This document shows positions 1-6,507 of a stretch of DNA of 6,629 bases, in pieces (within the stretch, counting starts at the first letter, position 1; every line of letters begins with the position of its first letter). Both the position numbers and the translations under genes were made by a program. The notes under the pieces are model-generated. The model saw only the letters and a list, made by a program, of their open reading frames with translations. It had not been told where the DNA came from and did no database searches. Location of the stretch: positions 1-6,629 of the forward strand of contig SKSP01000196.1 of assembly GCA_007122945.1 (NCBI GenBank), given 5' to 3'. Source of the DNA: Ilumatobacteraceae bacterium. Its GTDB lineage: Bacteria > Actinomycetota > Acidimicrobiia > Acidimicrobiales > Ilumatobacteraceae.

Positions 1-102
1 ATCGGCTACATCTGCATGCTGTCGGACCCCGACGGCAACCGGGTCGAGTACAGCTTCGACCAGGGCGTGTTCGCCGCGGCGAAGAACGTCTGGGGCGGGT
101 GA
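1..102 (+). CDS. VOC-family (glyoxalase/dioxygenase fold) protein, C-terminal end only
   Basis: The reading frame is open from the first base and ends at TGA 100-102, giving the last 33 residues of a protein that starts outside the window. The visible end contains the stretch LSDPDGNRVEYSFDQG. The 'DPDGN-x-[VI]-E' motif closes the C-terminal beta-alpha-beta-beta-beta module of the vicinal oxygen chelate superfamily; its Glu is usually a metal ligand. The family includes glyoxalase I, ring-cleaving dioxygenases and fosfomycin/bleomycin resistance proteins, and the fragment is too short to choose between them. The stop codon overlaps the GTG start of the next gene (GTGA), so the two are probably translationally coupled and in one operon. 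Confidence 0.8.
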   Translation: MGYICMLSDPDGNRVEYSFDQGVFAAAKNVWGG

Positions 103-488
103 GCGCGGCGGGCGACGTCGCGCGGGCGTACCTCGGGTCGTTCGCGTCCGCCGACCCGGACGCGATCGTGGCGCACGTCACCGACGACTTCGTCAACGAG
201 CACACCGCCGCGCTCGGGTCCGGCTGCACCGGCCGTGCCGAGTACCGCCGCCGACTCCCCGGGTTCCTCGCGGCGTTCCCCGGGCTCGCCTACGAGGTCA
301 CCGACGTCATCGCGGACGAGGCTCGGGTGGCGGTGTCGTACCGCATGACGGCGTCGCCGGCGGAGGGTGACGTGTCGATCCGCGGCGTGATGGTGATCGA
401 GGTCCGCGCCGGCCTGGTCGCCCACCGCACCGACTACTGGGACGCCCTCACGTACCTGCGCCAGACCAGCCAGAGCGACCCCGGCTGA
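99..488 (+). CDS. SnoaL-like / NTF2-like small protein
   Basis: This 129-residue protein has the size and pattern of the SnoaL-like branch of the NTF2 fold, a cone-shaped alpha+beta barrel used by small cyclases, isomerases and many uncharacterised proteins. Visible features are an N-terminal helix (residues 5-18), the 'D-A-I-V-A-H-V-T-D-D-F-V' segment (21-32) leading into the first strand, a central helix 'YRRRLPGFLAAFPGLAYEV' (49-67), and a C-terminal strand pair ending in 'AHRTDYWDALTYLRQ' (108-122). The D-Y-W-D tail is characteristic of these proteins. H35, D112 and D115 could line the pocket, but no activity can be assigned. The GTG start at 99 is chosen because it overlaps the preceding stop as GTGA, typical of coupled genes. 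No signal peptide is seen, so it is probably cytoplasmic. Confidence 0.85.
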   Translation: MSAAGDVARAYLGSFASADPDAIVAHVTDDFVNEHTAALGSGCTGRAEYRRRLPGFLAAFPGLAYEVTDVIADEARVAVSYRMTASPAEGDVSIRGVMVIEVRAGLVAHRTDYWDALTYLRQTSQSDPG

Positions 489-530
489 TCTCGTTCGTCA
501 ACCGCGCCGGATTTTGTATCTAACGACCGT

Positions 531-559
531 TTGGCAGGGTGAAAGCTGTGTGTTATCTT
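531..559 (+). promoter_or_regulatory. Candidate sigma-70-type promoter (extended -10) for the binding-protein operon
   Basis: A -35-like TTGGCA (531-536, five of six matches to TTGACA) is followed by a 17-nt spacer and a -10-like TATCTT (554-559). The -10 is preceded by TGT (551-553), which fits the extended -10 TGn element. The site lies in a locally AT-richer patch of an otherwise very GC-rich window. It would start transcription near 566, leaving a leader of about 80 nt before the ATG at 649. This is a prediction by eye without experimental support; actinobacterial -35 elements are often poorly conserved. Confidence 0.5.
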
Positions 560-633
560 TGCCGACAGGGGATCGCGACGTGTGGGGCCGCGAGTGTGGG
601 CGTGGCGATTTCCCGTACACCAGGGTCCATCTC

Positions 634-642
634 GAGGGGGAG
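634..642 (+). promoter_or_regulatory. Ribosome binding site fixing the lipoprotein start
   Basis: The purine run GAGGGGGAG ends 6 nt before the ATG at 649 and its G-rich core sits 8 nt away. It supports ATG 649 over the in-frame TTG at 514. The TTG has no comparable site, lies upstream of the candidate promoter, and would bury the lipoprotein signal 45 residues inside the protein. Confidence 0.75.
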
Positions 643-648
643 ACACCA

Positions 649-2424
649 ATGAGAGTGAAGCGTTCCAAGCTCGTTGCGGGCGTTGCTGTTCTCGGCCTGC
701 TGGCTGCGGCCTGCGGTGGCGACGACGACACGAACGGAGCCGCCACGACGGCAGCACCGGACGCCGAACCGGAGGAGACTGCCGACGACGTCGACGAACC
801 GGACGACACGCCTGCCCCGGATGACACCGATGACACCGATGACGCCGAGGCACCCGACACCGAGGCGCCCGACACCGAGACGCCCGACACCCCCGACGGG
901 CACCAGAACATGCTGGGTGAGCCTGCCGCCGATCGGGAGGAGTGCACCGCCGATCGCATCGGTGGAGAGGCGACGTTCGGACTGGCTCGGGCGACCGAGT
1001 CGCTCGATCCGACCCGCGCGCTCGGCTCGGGTGTGGCCGGCGGCATCGAGATCGCCGCGATCTACGACACACTGATCCTCTACGACGCCGCGAACGGAAC
1101 CTACCTGCCGCACGTGGCCGAGTCGGTGACCGCGAACGAGGAGCTGTCCGAATGGACGGTCACCTTGCGCGACGGCATCTACTTCGGCAACGGCGACCCC
1201 ATCACCACCGAGGCCGTGCGGTACAGCATCGAGCGGATGCAAGGCGCCGTCGTCAGCTCGGCCGGACAGGCCCAGCTCGTCGACGAGATGGAGATCGTCG
1301 ACGACCTGACGATCAAGTTCACACTGACGATGCCGTCGGCCGAGTTCCTGTACGTGCTCGCCGAGGATGCCGGCAAGATCACCAACCCAGCCGTGGTGGA
1401 CTCGATGGATCCCGACGAGTTCAACCTGAACCCGAGCGGCGCCGGCGTCGGCCCGTACGAGTTCGAGTCGTTCGCTCCCGGCGAGGAGTTGGTGCTGCGC
1501 GCCAAGGACGACTACTGGGGTGGCCCGGTGTGCATCGAGACGTTGCGCTTCGTCCACGTCGGCGGTGCGCGCGAGACGTATGACGCGTTCGTGCTCGGTG
1601 AGCTCGACATGGCGTTCTTGAACAACGCGCCGCTGCAGGCCGCCCAGTTGCGCGAGCAGGGGGTCAGCCTGGTGGGTGGCGTGACGAACGGACAGAACGT
1701 GCTGGTCATCAACGCCGGTCGCGAGGGCACCGATTCGCCGATGCAGGACGTGCGCCTGCGTCGGGCCGCGGCGGCGGCGATCGACACCGAGCTGATCAAC
1801 GATCGCGTCTACGAGGGCATGGGAATCCACGGCAGTGCGCTCGTCGCGGACGAAGAGCCCTGGTCGCCCGGGGTTCCAGGCCCCGAACACGATCCCGAGT
1901 TGGCCCGATCGCTCGTCGAGGAGGTCAAGGCCGAGGGCGAGTGGGACGGTACGGTCACGATCGTCGCGAACAATGCGCCCTCCGAGGCCGTCGACATGAT
2001 CATCCTCGTGGAGGGGATGCTCGAAGAGGTCGGCTTCGACGTCGAGGTCGACTTCGCCCCGCCCGGCGACGTCCGCAACCGCATCATCGTCGAAGCCAGC
2101 TTCGATCTCGGCACCTTCGGGATCAGCGCGCTCGAGGATGCGCCCACGGCCCGTTACAACTCCTACGAGATGGACAGCCCGCGCAACCGCACGGGCTACG
2201 GCACGCCGGAGATGGACGAGGCGCTCGCCCAGCTGCAGGTCGCGGTCACTCGTGAGGAGAAGCGTGAGGCGATGGGTGCGATCCAGGAGATCTGGAACCG
2301 TGACGTGCCGTCGCTGATCCTCGGTCACGGCGAGTGGCTGATCGCGACCGCCGACCACGTGCAGGGGGTCTTCATCTCCCGCGACGTGACGCCCATGTTC
2401 AACTGGTCCTACATCGACCGGTGA
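649..2424 (+). CDS. ABC transporter family-5 solute-binding lipoprotein (peptide/nickel/opine type)
   Basis: This 591-residue protein is the extracytoplasmic receptor of a Dpp/Opp-type ABC importer, anchored to the outer face of the membrane by a lipid. Residues 1-21 are a lipoprotein signal: basic MRVKRSK, a hydrophobic stretch, and a lipobox ending A-A-A-C with acceptor C22. Residues 23 to about 100 form an acidic, Asp/Glu/Thr/Pro/Ala-rich linker that includes short tandem repeats. The SBP_bac_5 domain follows (about 105-591). Its hallmarks are 'LDPT' (119-122), 'LRDGIYFGNGDPITTEAV' (173-190), 'GAGVGPYEFESF' (264-275) and 'KDDYWGG' (286-292). Only two cysteines occur in the mature domain (C99 and C295), so a disulfide is possible. 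Length without the linker is normal for the family. It is the first gene after the candidate promoter, 41 nt before the deacylase-like gene. Family members bind peptides, nickel, opines, glutathione or other amides, and the ligand here is not predictable. The matching ATPases may be the convergent genes at the right edge. Confidence 0.93.
   Translation: MRVKRSKLVAGVAVLGLLAAACGGDDDTNGAATTAAPDAEPEETADDVDEPDDTPAPDDTDDTDDAEAPDTEAPDTETPDTPDGHQNMLGEPAADREECTADRIGGEATFGLARATESLDPTRALGSGVAGGIEIAAIYDTLILYDAANGTYLPHVAESVTANEELSEWTVTLRDGIYFGNGDPITTEAVRYSIERMQGAVVSSAGQAQLVDEMEIVDDLTIKFTLTMPSAEFLYVLAEDAGKITNPAVVDSMDPDEFNLNPSGAGVGPYEFESFAPGEELVLRAKDDYWGGPVCIETLRFVHVGGARETYDAFVLGELDMAFLNNAPLQAAQLREQGVSLVGGVTNGQNVLVINAGREGTDSPMQDVRLRRAAAAAIDTELINDRVYEGMGIHGSALVADEEPWSPGVPGPEHDPELARSLVEEVKAEGEWDGTVTIVANNAPSEAVDMIILVEGMLEEVGFDVEVDFAPPGDVRNRIIVEASFDLGTFGISALEDAPTARYNSYEMDSPRNRTGYGTPEMDEALAQLQVAVTREEKREAMGAIQEIWNRDVPSLILGHGEWLIATADHVQGVFISRDVTPMFNWSYIDR
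820..891 (+). repeat. Two adjacent in-frame tandem repeats encoding an acidic linker
   Basis: Three copies of a 9-bp unit (GATGACACC, GATGACACC, GATGACGCC; 820-846) encode Asp-Asp-Thr/Ala. They are followed directly by three copies of a 15-bp unit (847-861, 862-876, 877-891) encoding EAPDT, EAPDT and ETPDT, and then a partial 'PD' continuation. Both unit lengths are multiples of three, so copy-number change by slippage would keep the frame and only lengthen or shorten the linker of the lipoprotein (residues 58-81). Confidence 0.9.
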
Positions 2425-2452
2425 GTGCCGGCGCTGATCGCGTCGGACCACC

Positions 2453-2459
2453 AGAGAGG
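2453..2459 (+). promoter_or_regulatory. Ribosome binding site of the D-aminoacylase-like gene
   Basis: AGAGAGG lies 6 nt before the ATG at 2466. It selects this ATG over the in-frame upstream extension, which would run 44 codons back into the lipoprotein gene in a different frame. Confidence 0.65.
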
Positions 2460-2465
2460 TCTCAC

Positions 2466-4199
2466 ATGCTCGACATCGCGTTGACCGGCGGAACCGTCGT
2501 CGACGGCACCGGCGCCCAGGCTCGTCGCGCCGACATAGGCGTGCGCGACGGTCGTATCGTCGCCGTCGGCCGCCTCGACGAGGCGGCCGCTCGAACCGTC
2601 GACGTCTCGGGCCTGGTGGTCGCGCCCGGCTTCGTGGACCCGCACACCCACTACGACGCGCAGCTCCACTGGGACGCGCTCGCCACGCCCTCGAGTTGGC
2701 ACGGCGTCACGAGCGTCATCGGCGGGAACTGCGGGTTCACGCTGGCTCCGCTCGAGCCGGGCGACGCCGACTTCACGAGGCGGATGATGGCCCAGGTGGA
2801 GGGGATGCCACTGGTCGCACTCGAGGAGGGTGTGGACTGGAGTTGGCGGTCGTTCGGCGAGTTCCTCGACGCGCTGGAGGGGAACGTCGCGGTCAACGCC
2901 GGGTTCCTGGTCGGGCATTGCGCGCTCCGCCGCTTCGTGATCGGCGAGGAGTCGACCGGCCGTGAGTCGAGCCCGGACGAGCTCGAGGCGATCGAGGAGC
3001 TCCTGCATCGATCGATCGACGAGGGCGCGCTCGGGTTCTCCACGAGCCTGTCCTCCACGCACAACGACGGCGACGGACGTCCGGTGTCGAGTCGCTTCGC
3101 CTCGCCCGACGAGGTGCTCCGCCTCTCCGCTGCGACGGGCGCGCACGAGGGCACGAGCCTGGAGGCGATCGTGCAGGGCTGCCTCGGGCGGTTCAGCGAC
3201 GACGAGATCGAGTTGTTGGCGTCGATGAGCGCCTCCGCGGGGCGTCCGTTGAACTGGAACGTCCTGTCGGTCAAGGCCGAAGACGCCGAGCGCGCCTGGC
3301 ACCAGCTCGCACCGTCGCGGCGGGCCCGCGACATCGGTGGGCGGGTCGTGGCGCTCACCATGCCGGTGTTCGCCGATCAGAACATGAGCTTCCTGACCTT
3401 CTGCGCGCTCTGGCTGCTGCCTGGCTGGCGAGACGTGCTCGACGTTCCGGTCCCCGAGCGGGTCCGGCGCCTCCAGGACCCCGCGGTGCGGGCCGAGATG
3501 ATGGCCAAGGCCCGCGCCAGCGACAATCTCTCGCAGCTCGTCGAGTTCGAGCGTTACATGATCGGCCCGGAGGAGCTCTCCGAGGCCAACGCGGATGCCC
3601 GTGGCCGCATGGTCGGCGAGCTGGCCCGCGAGCGCGGGCTGGATCCGTTCAGCTGTCTCGTCGAGATCGTCGCCAACGACGATCTGCAGACCGTGCTGTG
3701 GCCGCAACCGGGGGCCGACGCACCCGAGGACTGGGAGCTCCGCCGCCAGCTGTGGGACGACCCGGACGTCCTGCTGGGCGGGTCCGACGCGGGCGCCCAC
3801 CTCGACCGCATGCTGGGATCGTCGTACCCGACGCGGTTCCTGGGTGACTGCCTGCGCGGCCGTCGACTGGTGTCGATGGAGCGAGCGGTGCAGTTGATGA
3901 CCGATGTGCCCGCCCGCCTGTTCGGCCTGCGCGAGCGAGGTCGGATCGCCGAGGGCTTCTGGGCCGACCTGGTGGTGTTCGACCCCGAGACCGTCGACGC
4001 CGAACCGGCGTGGATCTCGTTCGACCTCCCCGGCGACAGCAAGCGGCTGCTGTCCCGCCCGATCGGCGTGCGCAGCGTCTACGTCAACGGCGTGGAGACG
4101 ATCGCCGACGGCGACCCGACGGGCGCCACGCCCGGGACCGTGTTGCGCTCGGGTCGCGACACCGAGACCGTCGCCACCGGGACCGCGAGCGCTCGATGA
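2466..4199 (+). CDS. D-aminoacylase-like amidohydrolase (Amidohydro_3 family)
   Basis: This 577-residue cytoplasmic protein belongs to the N-acyl-D-amino-acid deacylase group of the amidohydrolase superfamily, whose members hydrolyse amide bonds at a zinc site in a TIM barrel. The N-terminal beta-sandwich start 'LTGGTVVDGTG' (6-16) leads to 'APGFVDPHTHYDAQ' (53-66), which holds the H60-x-H62 metal motif. 'GGNCG' (86-90) supplies the Cys (C89) that bridges or binds metal in D-aminoacylases. 'VGHCALR' (149-155) and 'ALGFSTSLSSTH' (188-199) follow, then 'GGSDAGAHL' (438-446) with the catalytic-type Asp D441. The C-terminal 'GRIAEGFWADLVVFDPETV' (492-510) completes the small sandwich domain. The usual 'SHxRDE' and 'SHHK' histidine motifs are not seen as such: the equivalent regions read 'GAHEGTSLE' and 'PLNWNVLSV'. 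Substrate specificity, or even the exact metal site, may therefore differ. ATG 2466 has an AGAGAGG site 6 nt upstream. It sits between a solute-binding protein and a second amidohydrolase, which suggests it acts on the imported compound. D-aminoacylase is a family label, not a proven activity. Confidence 0.88.
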   Translation: MLDIALTGGTVVDGTGAQARRADIGVRDGRIVAVGRLDEAAARTVDVSGLVVAPGFVDPHTHYDAQLHWDALATPSSWHGVTSVIGGNCGFTLAPLEPGDADFTRRMMAQVEGMPLVALEEGVDWSWRSFGEFLDALEGNVAVNAGFLVGHCALRRFVIGEESTGRESSPDELEAIEELLHRSIDEGALGFSTSLSSTHNDGDGRPVSSRFASPDEVLRLSAATGAHEGTSLEAIVQGCLGRFSDDEIELLASMSASAGRPLNWNVLSVKAEDAERAWHQLAPSRRARDIGGRVVALTMPVFADQNMSFLTFCALWLLPGWRDVLDVPVPERVRRLQDPAVRAEMMAKARASDNLSQLVEFERYMIGPEELSEANADARGRMVGELARERGLDPFSCLVEIVANDDLQTVLWPQPGADAPEDWELRRQLWDDPDVLLGGSDAGAHLDRMLGSSYPTRFLGDCLRGRRLVSMERAVQLMTDVPARLFGLRERGRIAEGFWADLVVFDPETVDAEPAWISFDLPGDSKRLLSRPIGVRSVYVNGVETIADGDPTGATPGTVLRSGRDTETVATGTASAR

Positions 4200-4255
4200 C
4201 AGCCCCGACGGCCGACCGCCAATCGCACGATCGAGCGAAGGAGTACGCATCGTGA
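4196..4255 (+). CDS. Possible 19-codon mini-ORF bridging two amidohydrolase genes
   Basis: An ATG at 4196 overlaps the deacylase-like stop as ATGA. The frame runs 19 codons (beginning MTAPTADRQ, ending KEYAS) to a TGA at 4253-4255, which in turn overlaps the GTG start of the next gene as GTGA. Both ends have the geometry of translational coupling, so reading this short frame could carry ribosomes from one gene to the next. No good ribosome binding site precedes it and the peptide resembles nothing I know. The alignment may be chance in GC-rich sequence. Confidence 0.2.
   Translation: MTAPTADRQSHDRAKEYAS
4237..4243 (+). promoter_or_regulatory. Strong ribosome binding site fixing a GTG start
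   Basis: GAAGGAG lies 8 nt before GTG 4252 and is the best Shine-Dalgarno match in the window. It decides the start of the second amidohydrolase, whose frame is open far upstream (to about 3904) inside the previous gene. Confidence 0.8.
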
Positions 4256-5469
4256 GCGAGATCCCGCGCATCATCAGCGTCGACGACCATGTCGTCGAGC
4301 CGCCCGACCTGTGGCAGGACCGCCTGCCGGCCAAGCACCGCGAGCGCGGACCGCGAGTGGAGCGCATGCGCGTCTCACAGACGGCCGTGGGCAAGGGTGG
4401 CCGCAGCGCCGCGTGGCGCGAGGACCCGGACGGCGAGTTGGCCGACGTGTGGCTCTACGACGATGTCTTCTTCCCGTTCGTGATGCTGTACGCCGCCGCC
4501 GGCTTCGACGAGCTCGGTCAGACGGTCACGACCTTCGACCAGCTGCACCCGGGGGCGTGGAAGCAGGCCGAGCGCCTGCAGGTTATGGACCAGAACCACA
4601 CCGAGGCCGCGATCTGCTTCCCGAACACGTTGCCGCGCTTCTGCGGGCAGACCTTCACCGAGCGTGAGGACAAGGAGCTCGCGCTCGCGTGCATCGAGGC
4701 CTACAACGACTGGGTGATCGACGATTGGGGAGGTGGTGAGGGACACGGGCGGCTCATCCCGGTCGCGATCCTGCCGCTGTGGGACCCGCAGCTCGCCGCC
4801 GACGAGATCCATCGGTGCGCCGACAAGGGGAGCCACGCGATCACGTTCCCCGAGAACCCCGTGCCGCTGGGGCTGCCCTCGATCCACGGGCCCGAGCGCC
4901 ACTGGGACCCGGTGTTCCGTGCCTGCGAGGACACCGAGACGGTGGTGTGCATGCACATCGGCTCGTCGTCGAGCATGCCGTCGACCGGGCCGGATGCGCC
5001 GTTCATCATCAGCTCCACCCTCACGTTCCAGAACGCCCAGGGCTCGGTGCTCGACTACATCTTCTCGGGCACGCTCGAGCGCTTCGAGCGTCTGACGCTC
5101 GCGTACTCCGAGGGTCAGGTCGGCTGGCTCCCGTACGTGCTCGAGCGCGCCGACAAGCTGTGGGAGGAACGCAGCGCCAACAGCTTCGGGTCGTGGTTGC
5201 CGAACCCGCCGTCGAGCTACATCCCGGGCCGGGTGTACGGATGCATCTTCGACGACGAGACGGGCCTGCGCAACCGCGACGCGATCGGCATGGACCAGAT
5301 CTGCTTCGAGACCGACTTCCCCCACGCCGACTCGACCTATCCGCACACCAAGAAGGTGCTCGAGTCGATCTGCGCCAAGGCCGGGCTCGACGACGACGAG
5401 ATCTACAAGCTGGTCCGGGGAAACGCGATCCGCGCGTTCGGGCTCGAGCGGTACGGCATCACGACCTGA
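4252..5469 (+). CDS. Amidohydrolase 2 family (ACMSD-like) metal-dependent hydrolase
   Basis: This 405-residue cytoplasmic protein fits the Amidohydro_2 family, single-metal TIM-barrel enzymes that include aminocarboxymuconate-semialdehyde and gamma-resorcylate decarboxylases as well as hydrolases. Visible features are the first-strand motif 'SVDDHVVEPPDLW' (9-21; D11 and H13 as likely metal ligands, in the D-x-H form instead of H-x-H), 'AAICFPN' (119-125), 'GRLIPVAILPLWDP' (166-179), 'CMHIGSSS' (233-240; H235 a likely ligand), 'YSEGQVGWLPYVLERAD' (285-301) and 'FETDFPHADSTYP' (352-364; D355 the catalytic-type Asp, followed by H358). The C-terminal 'LVRGNAIRAFGL' (387-398) is the usual closing helix. 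The length is typical of the roughly 400-residue actinobacterial subgroup, which has a longer N-terminal region than ACMSD. The GTG start has an excellent ribosome binding site. It is the last gene of the plus-strand operon and ends 9 nt from the convergent transporter gene. The substrate is unknown; acting after the deacylase-like enzyme is an inference from order. Confidence 0.92.
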   Translation: MSEIPRIISVDDHVVEPPDLWQDRLPAKHRERGPRVERMRVSQTAVGKGGRSAAWREDPDGELADVWLYDDVFFPFVMLYAAAGFDELGQTVTTFDQLHPGAWKQAERLQVMDQNHTEAAICFPNTLPRFCGQTFTEREDKELALACIEAYNDWVIDDWGGGEGHGRLIPVAILPLWDPQLAADEIHRCADKGSHAITFPENPVPLGLPSIHGPERHWDPVFRACEDTETVVCMHIGSSSSMPSTGPDAPFIISSTLTFQNAQGSVLDYIFSGTLERFERLTLAYSEGQVGWLPYVLERADKLWEERSANSFGSWLPNPPSSYIPGRVYGCIFDDETGLRNRDAIGMDQICFETDFPHADSTYPHTKKVLESICAKAGLDDDEIYKLVRGNAIRAFGLERYGITT

Positions 5470-5470
5470 C

Positions 5471-5491
5471 GCCGGCCCCTACGTCGCCGGT
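5471..5491. terminator. Weak candidate bidirectional hairpin between convergent genes
   Basis: CCGGC (5472-5476) can pair with GCCGG (5486-5490) across a 9-nt loop, with a possible outer G-T wobble. It sits at the junction of two convergent stops, where a shared terminator is expected. There is no T-tract on either side and the stem overlaps the end of the minus-strand gene, so support is poor. Confidence 0.22.
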
Positions 5492-6507
5492 CCAGCCCCG
5501 TTCACCGCGGTCGGCTCCAGCGGGAAGTGGCACGCCACGAAGTGGTCGTCGTCCACGGGGCGCAGCTGGGGCTCCTCGTCGGCGCATTTCTGCTGGGCCG
5601 CCGGGCAGCGGGTCCGGAAACGGCACCCCGACGGGGGCGCCATCGGGCTGGGCAGCTCGCCCGCGAGCGACGACCCCTCCTCCTTCGGCAGACCGCGGCG
5701 CGGCTCGGGCTTGGGGATCGACGCCAACAGCACCTTCGTGTAGTGGTGCGCCGGGTTGTTGTAGATGACCTCCGGCGAACCGACCTCGCAGATCTTGCCC
5801 AGGTACATCACCACGACGCGGTCGCTGACGTTCTTCACGACGGCCAGGTCGTGGGCGATGAACACCAGCGTGAGCCCGTAGCGCTCCTTCATCTCCTCGA
5901 GCAGGTTCAGGATCTGGGCCTGCACGGAGACGTCGAGCGAGGAGACCGGCTCGTCGCAGATGATCACCTTCGGTTCGAGCACGAGCGTGCGGGCGATGCA
6001 GATGCGCTGGCACTGGCCGCCCGAGAACTCGTGGGGTCGTCGACCTCCGACCGACACGGGGTCGAGGCCGACCGCGTCGAGCACCTCGTTGACGCGCTCC
6101 TCCTTGACGCGGTCGTCCGCACCCCAGATCGACAGGCCGCGCGCCACGATGTCCTTCACCCGGCGGCGCGGGTTGAGCGAGGAGATCGGATCCTGGAAGA
6201 TCATCTGCAGCTCCGGCCGGGTTCGCCGCAACGCCGTCGAGGACAGCTGCGTGAGATCGACCCCGTCGAGCTCGACGCTTCCGGCGGTGGGCTGCGGCAG
6301 CTGCATGATCGCCCGACCCGTCGTCGACTTGCCGCAGCCGGACTCCCCGACGACGCCGAGGGTTTCCCCTTTGCGCACGTCGAAGCTGATCCCGGAGACA
6401 GCGTGCACCTTCTGGCCGCGCCCCGCGGGGAACTCGACCACGAGGTCCTCGACGCGAAGGAGCACGTCGTCGGTGTCGCGCAGATGTGCCTTGCCCGTCC
6501 CGGCCAT
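5479..6507 (-). CDS. Dpp/Opp-type ABC transporter ATP-binding protein (DppF/OppF-like)
   Basis: This 342-residue ATPase powers a peptide-type ABC importer from the cytoplasmic face of the membrane. It has Walker A 'GESGCGKST' (54-62), the Q-loop 'FQDP' (104-107) followed by 'SSLNPRR' (109-115), the signature 'FSGGQCQR' (161-168), Walker B 'VIICDEP' (181-187) with E186 as catalytic base, the D-loop 'SSLD' (189-192) and the switch H219 in 'IAHDLAVV'. The C-terminal oligo_HPY extension (about 243-330) contains 'GCRFRTRCP' and 'HFVACHFP'. Its four cysteines C295, C301, C308 and C326 match the pattern that in some Dpp/Opp ATPases holds an iron-sulfur cluster. The 'SSLNPR' motif and position after a second ATPase gene point to the F-type rather than D-type subunit. 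The ATG at 6507 overlaps the upstream stop as TGATG, with a modest GGTGG 7 nt before it. The signature has Cys (C166) where Arg is more common; other actinobacterial members are known to show this. Confidence 0.96.
   Translation of the reverse strand: MAGTGKAHLRDTDDVLLRVEDLVVEFPAGRGQKVHAVSGISFDVRKGETLGVVGESGCGKSTTGRAIMQLPQPTAGSVELDGVDLTQLSSTALRRTRPELQMIFQDPISSLNPRRRVKDIVARGLSIWGADDRVKEERVNEVLDAVGLDPVSVGGRRPHEFSGGQCQRICIARTLVLEPKVIICDEPVSSLDVSVQAQILNLLEEMKERYGLTLVFIAHDLAVVKNVSDRVVVMYLGKICEVGSPEVIYNNPAHHYTKVLLASIPKPEPRRGLPKEEGSSLAGELPSPMAPPSGCRFRTRCPAAQQKCADEEPQLRPVDDDHFVACHFPLEPTAVNGAGPAT

Noticed and set aside
6..425. Minus-strand open frame opposite the VOC and SnoaL-like genes
   Set aside because: Arg/His-rich shadow translation with no domain; the two plus-strand genes overlap as GTGA and show family motifs.
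481..516. Possible terminator after the SnoaL-like gene (CCGGC 481-485 with GCCGG 506-510, then ATTTTG)
   Set aside because: The stem is only 5 bp with a 20-nt loop and a four-base T run; too weak to call.
514..648. In-frame TTG start at 514 extending the lipoprotein by 45 residues
   Set aside because: It would place the signal peptide and lipobox internally, has no ribosome binding site, and lies upstream of the candidate promoter.
553..2451. Long minus-strand open frame (632 codons) opposite the lipoprotein gene
   Set aside because: Its translation is rich in Arg, Asp, Val and His with no recognisable domain. It is the usual GC-rich shadow of the real plus-strand gene.
2409..4394. Long minus-strand open frame (661 codons) opposite the deacylase-like gene
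   Set aside because: It has the same shadow composition with no motif, and the plus strand carries a clear amidohydrolase.
4375..5346. Minus-strand open frame opposite the second amidohydrolase
   Set aside because: Low-information Arg/Val/Glu/His-rich translation; it is a mirror of the real gene.
6030..6051. Cysteine in the ABC signature (SGGQCQR) as a sign of a defective ATPase
   Set aside because: All other catalytic motifs are intact and this variant position tolerates change in actinobacterial Dpp/Opp ATPases, so it is not evidence of inactivation.
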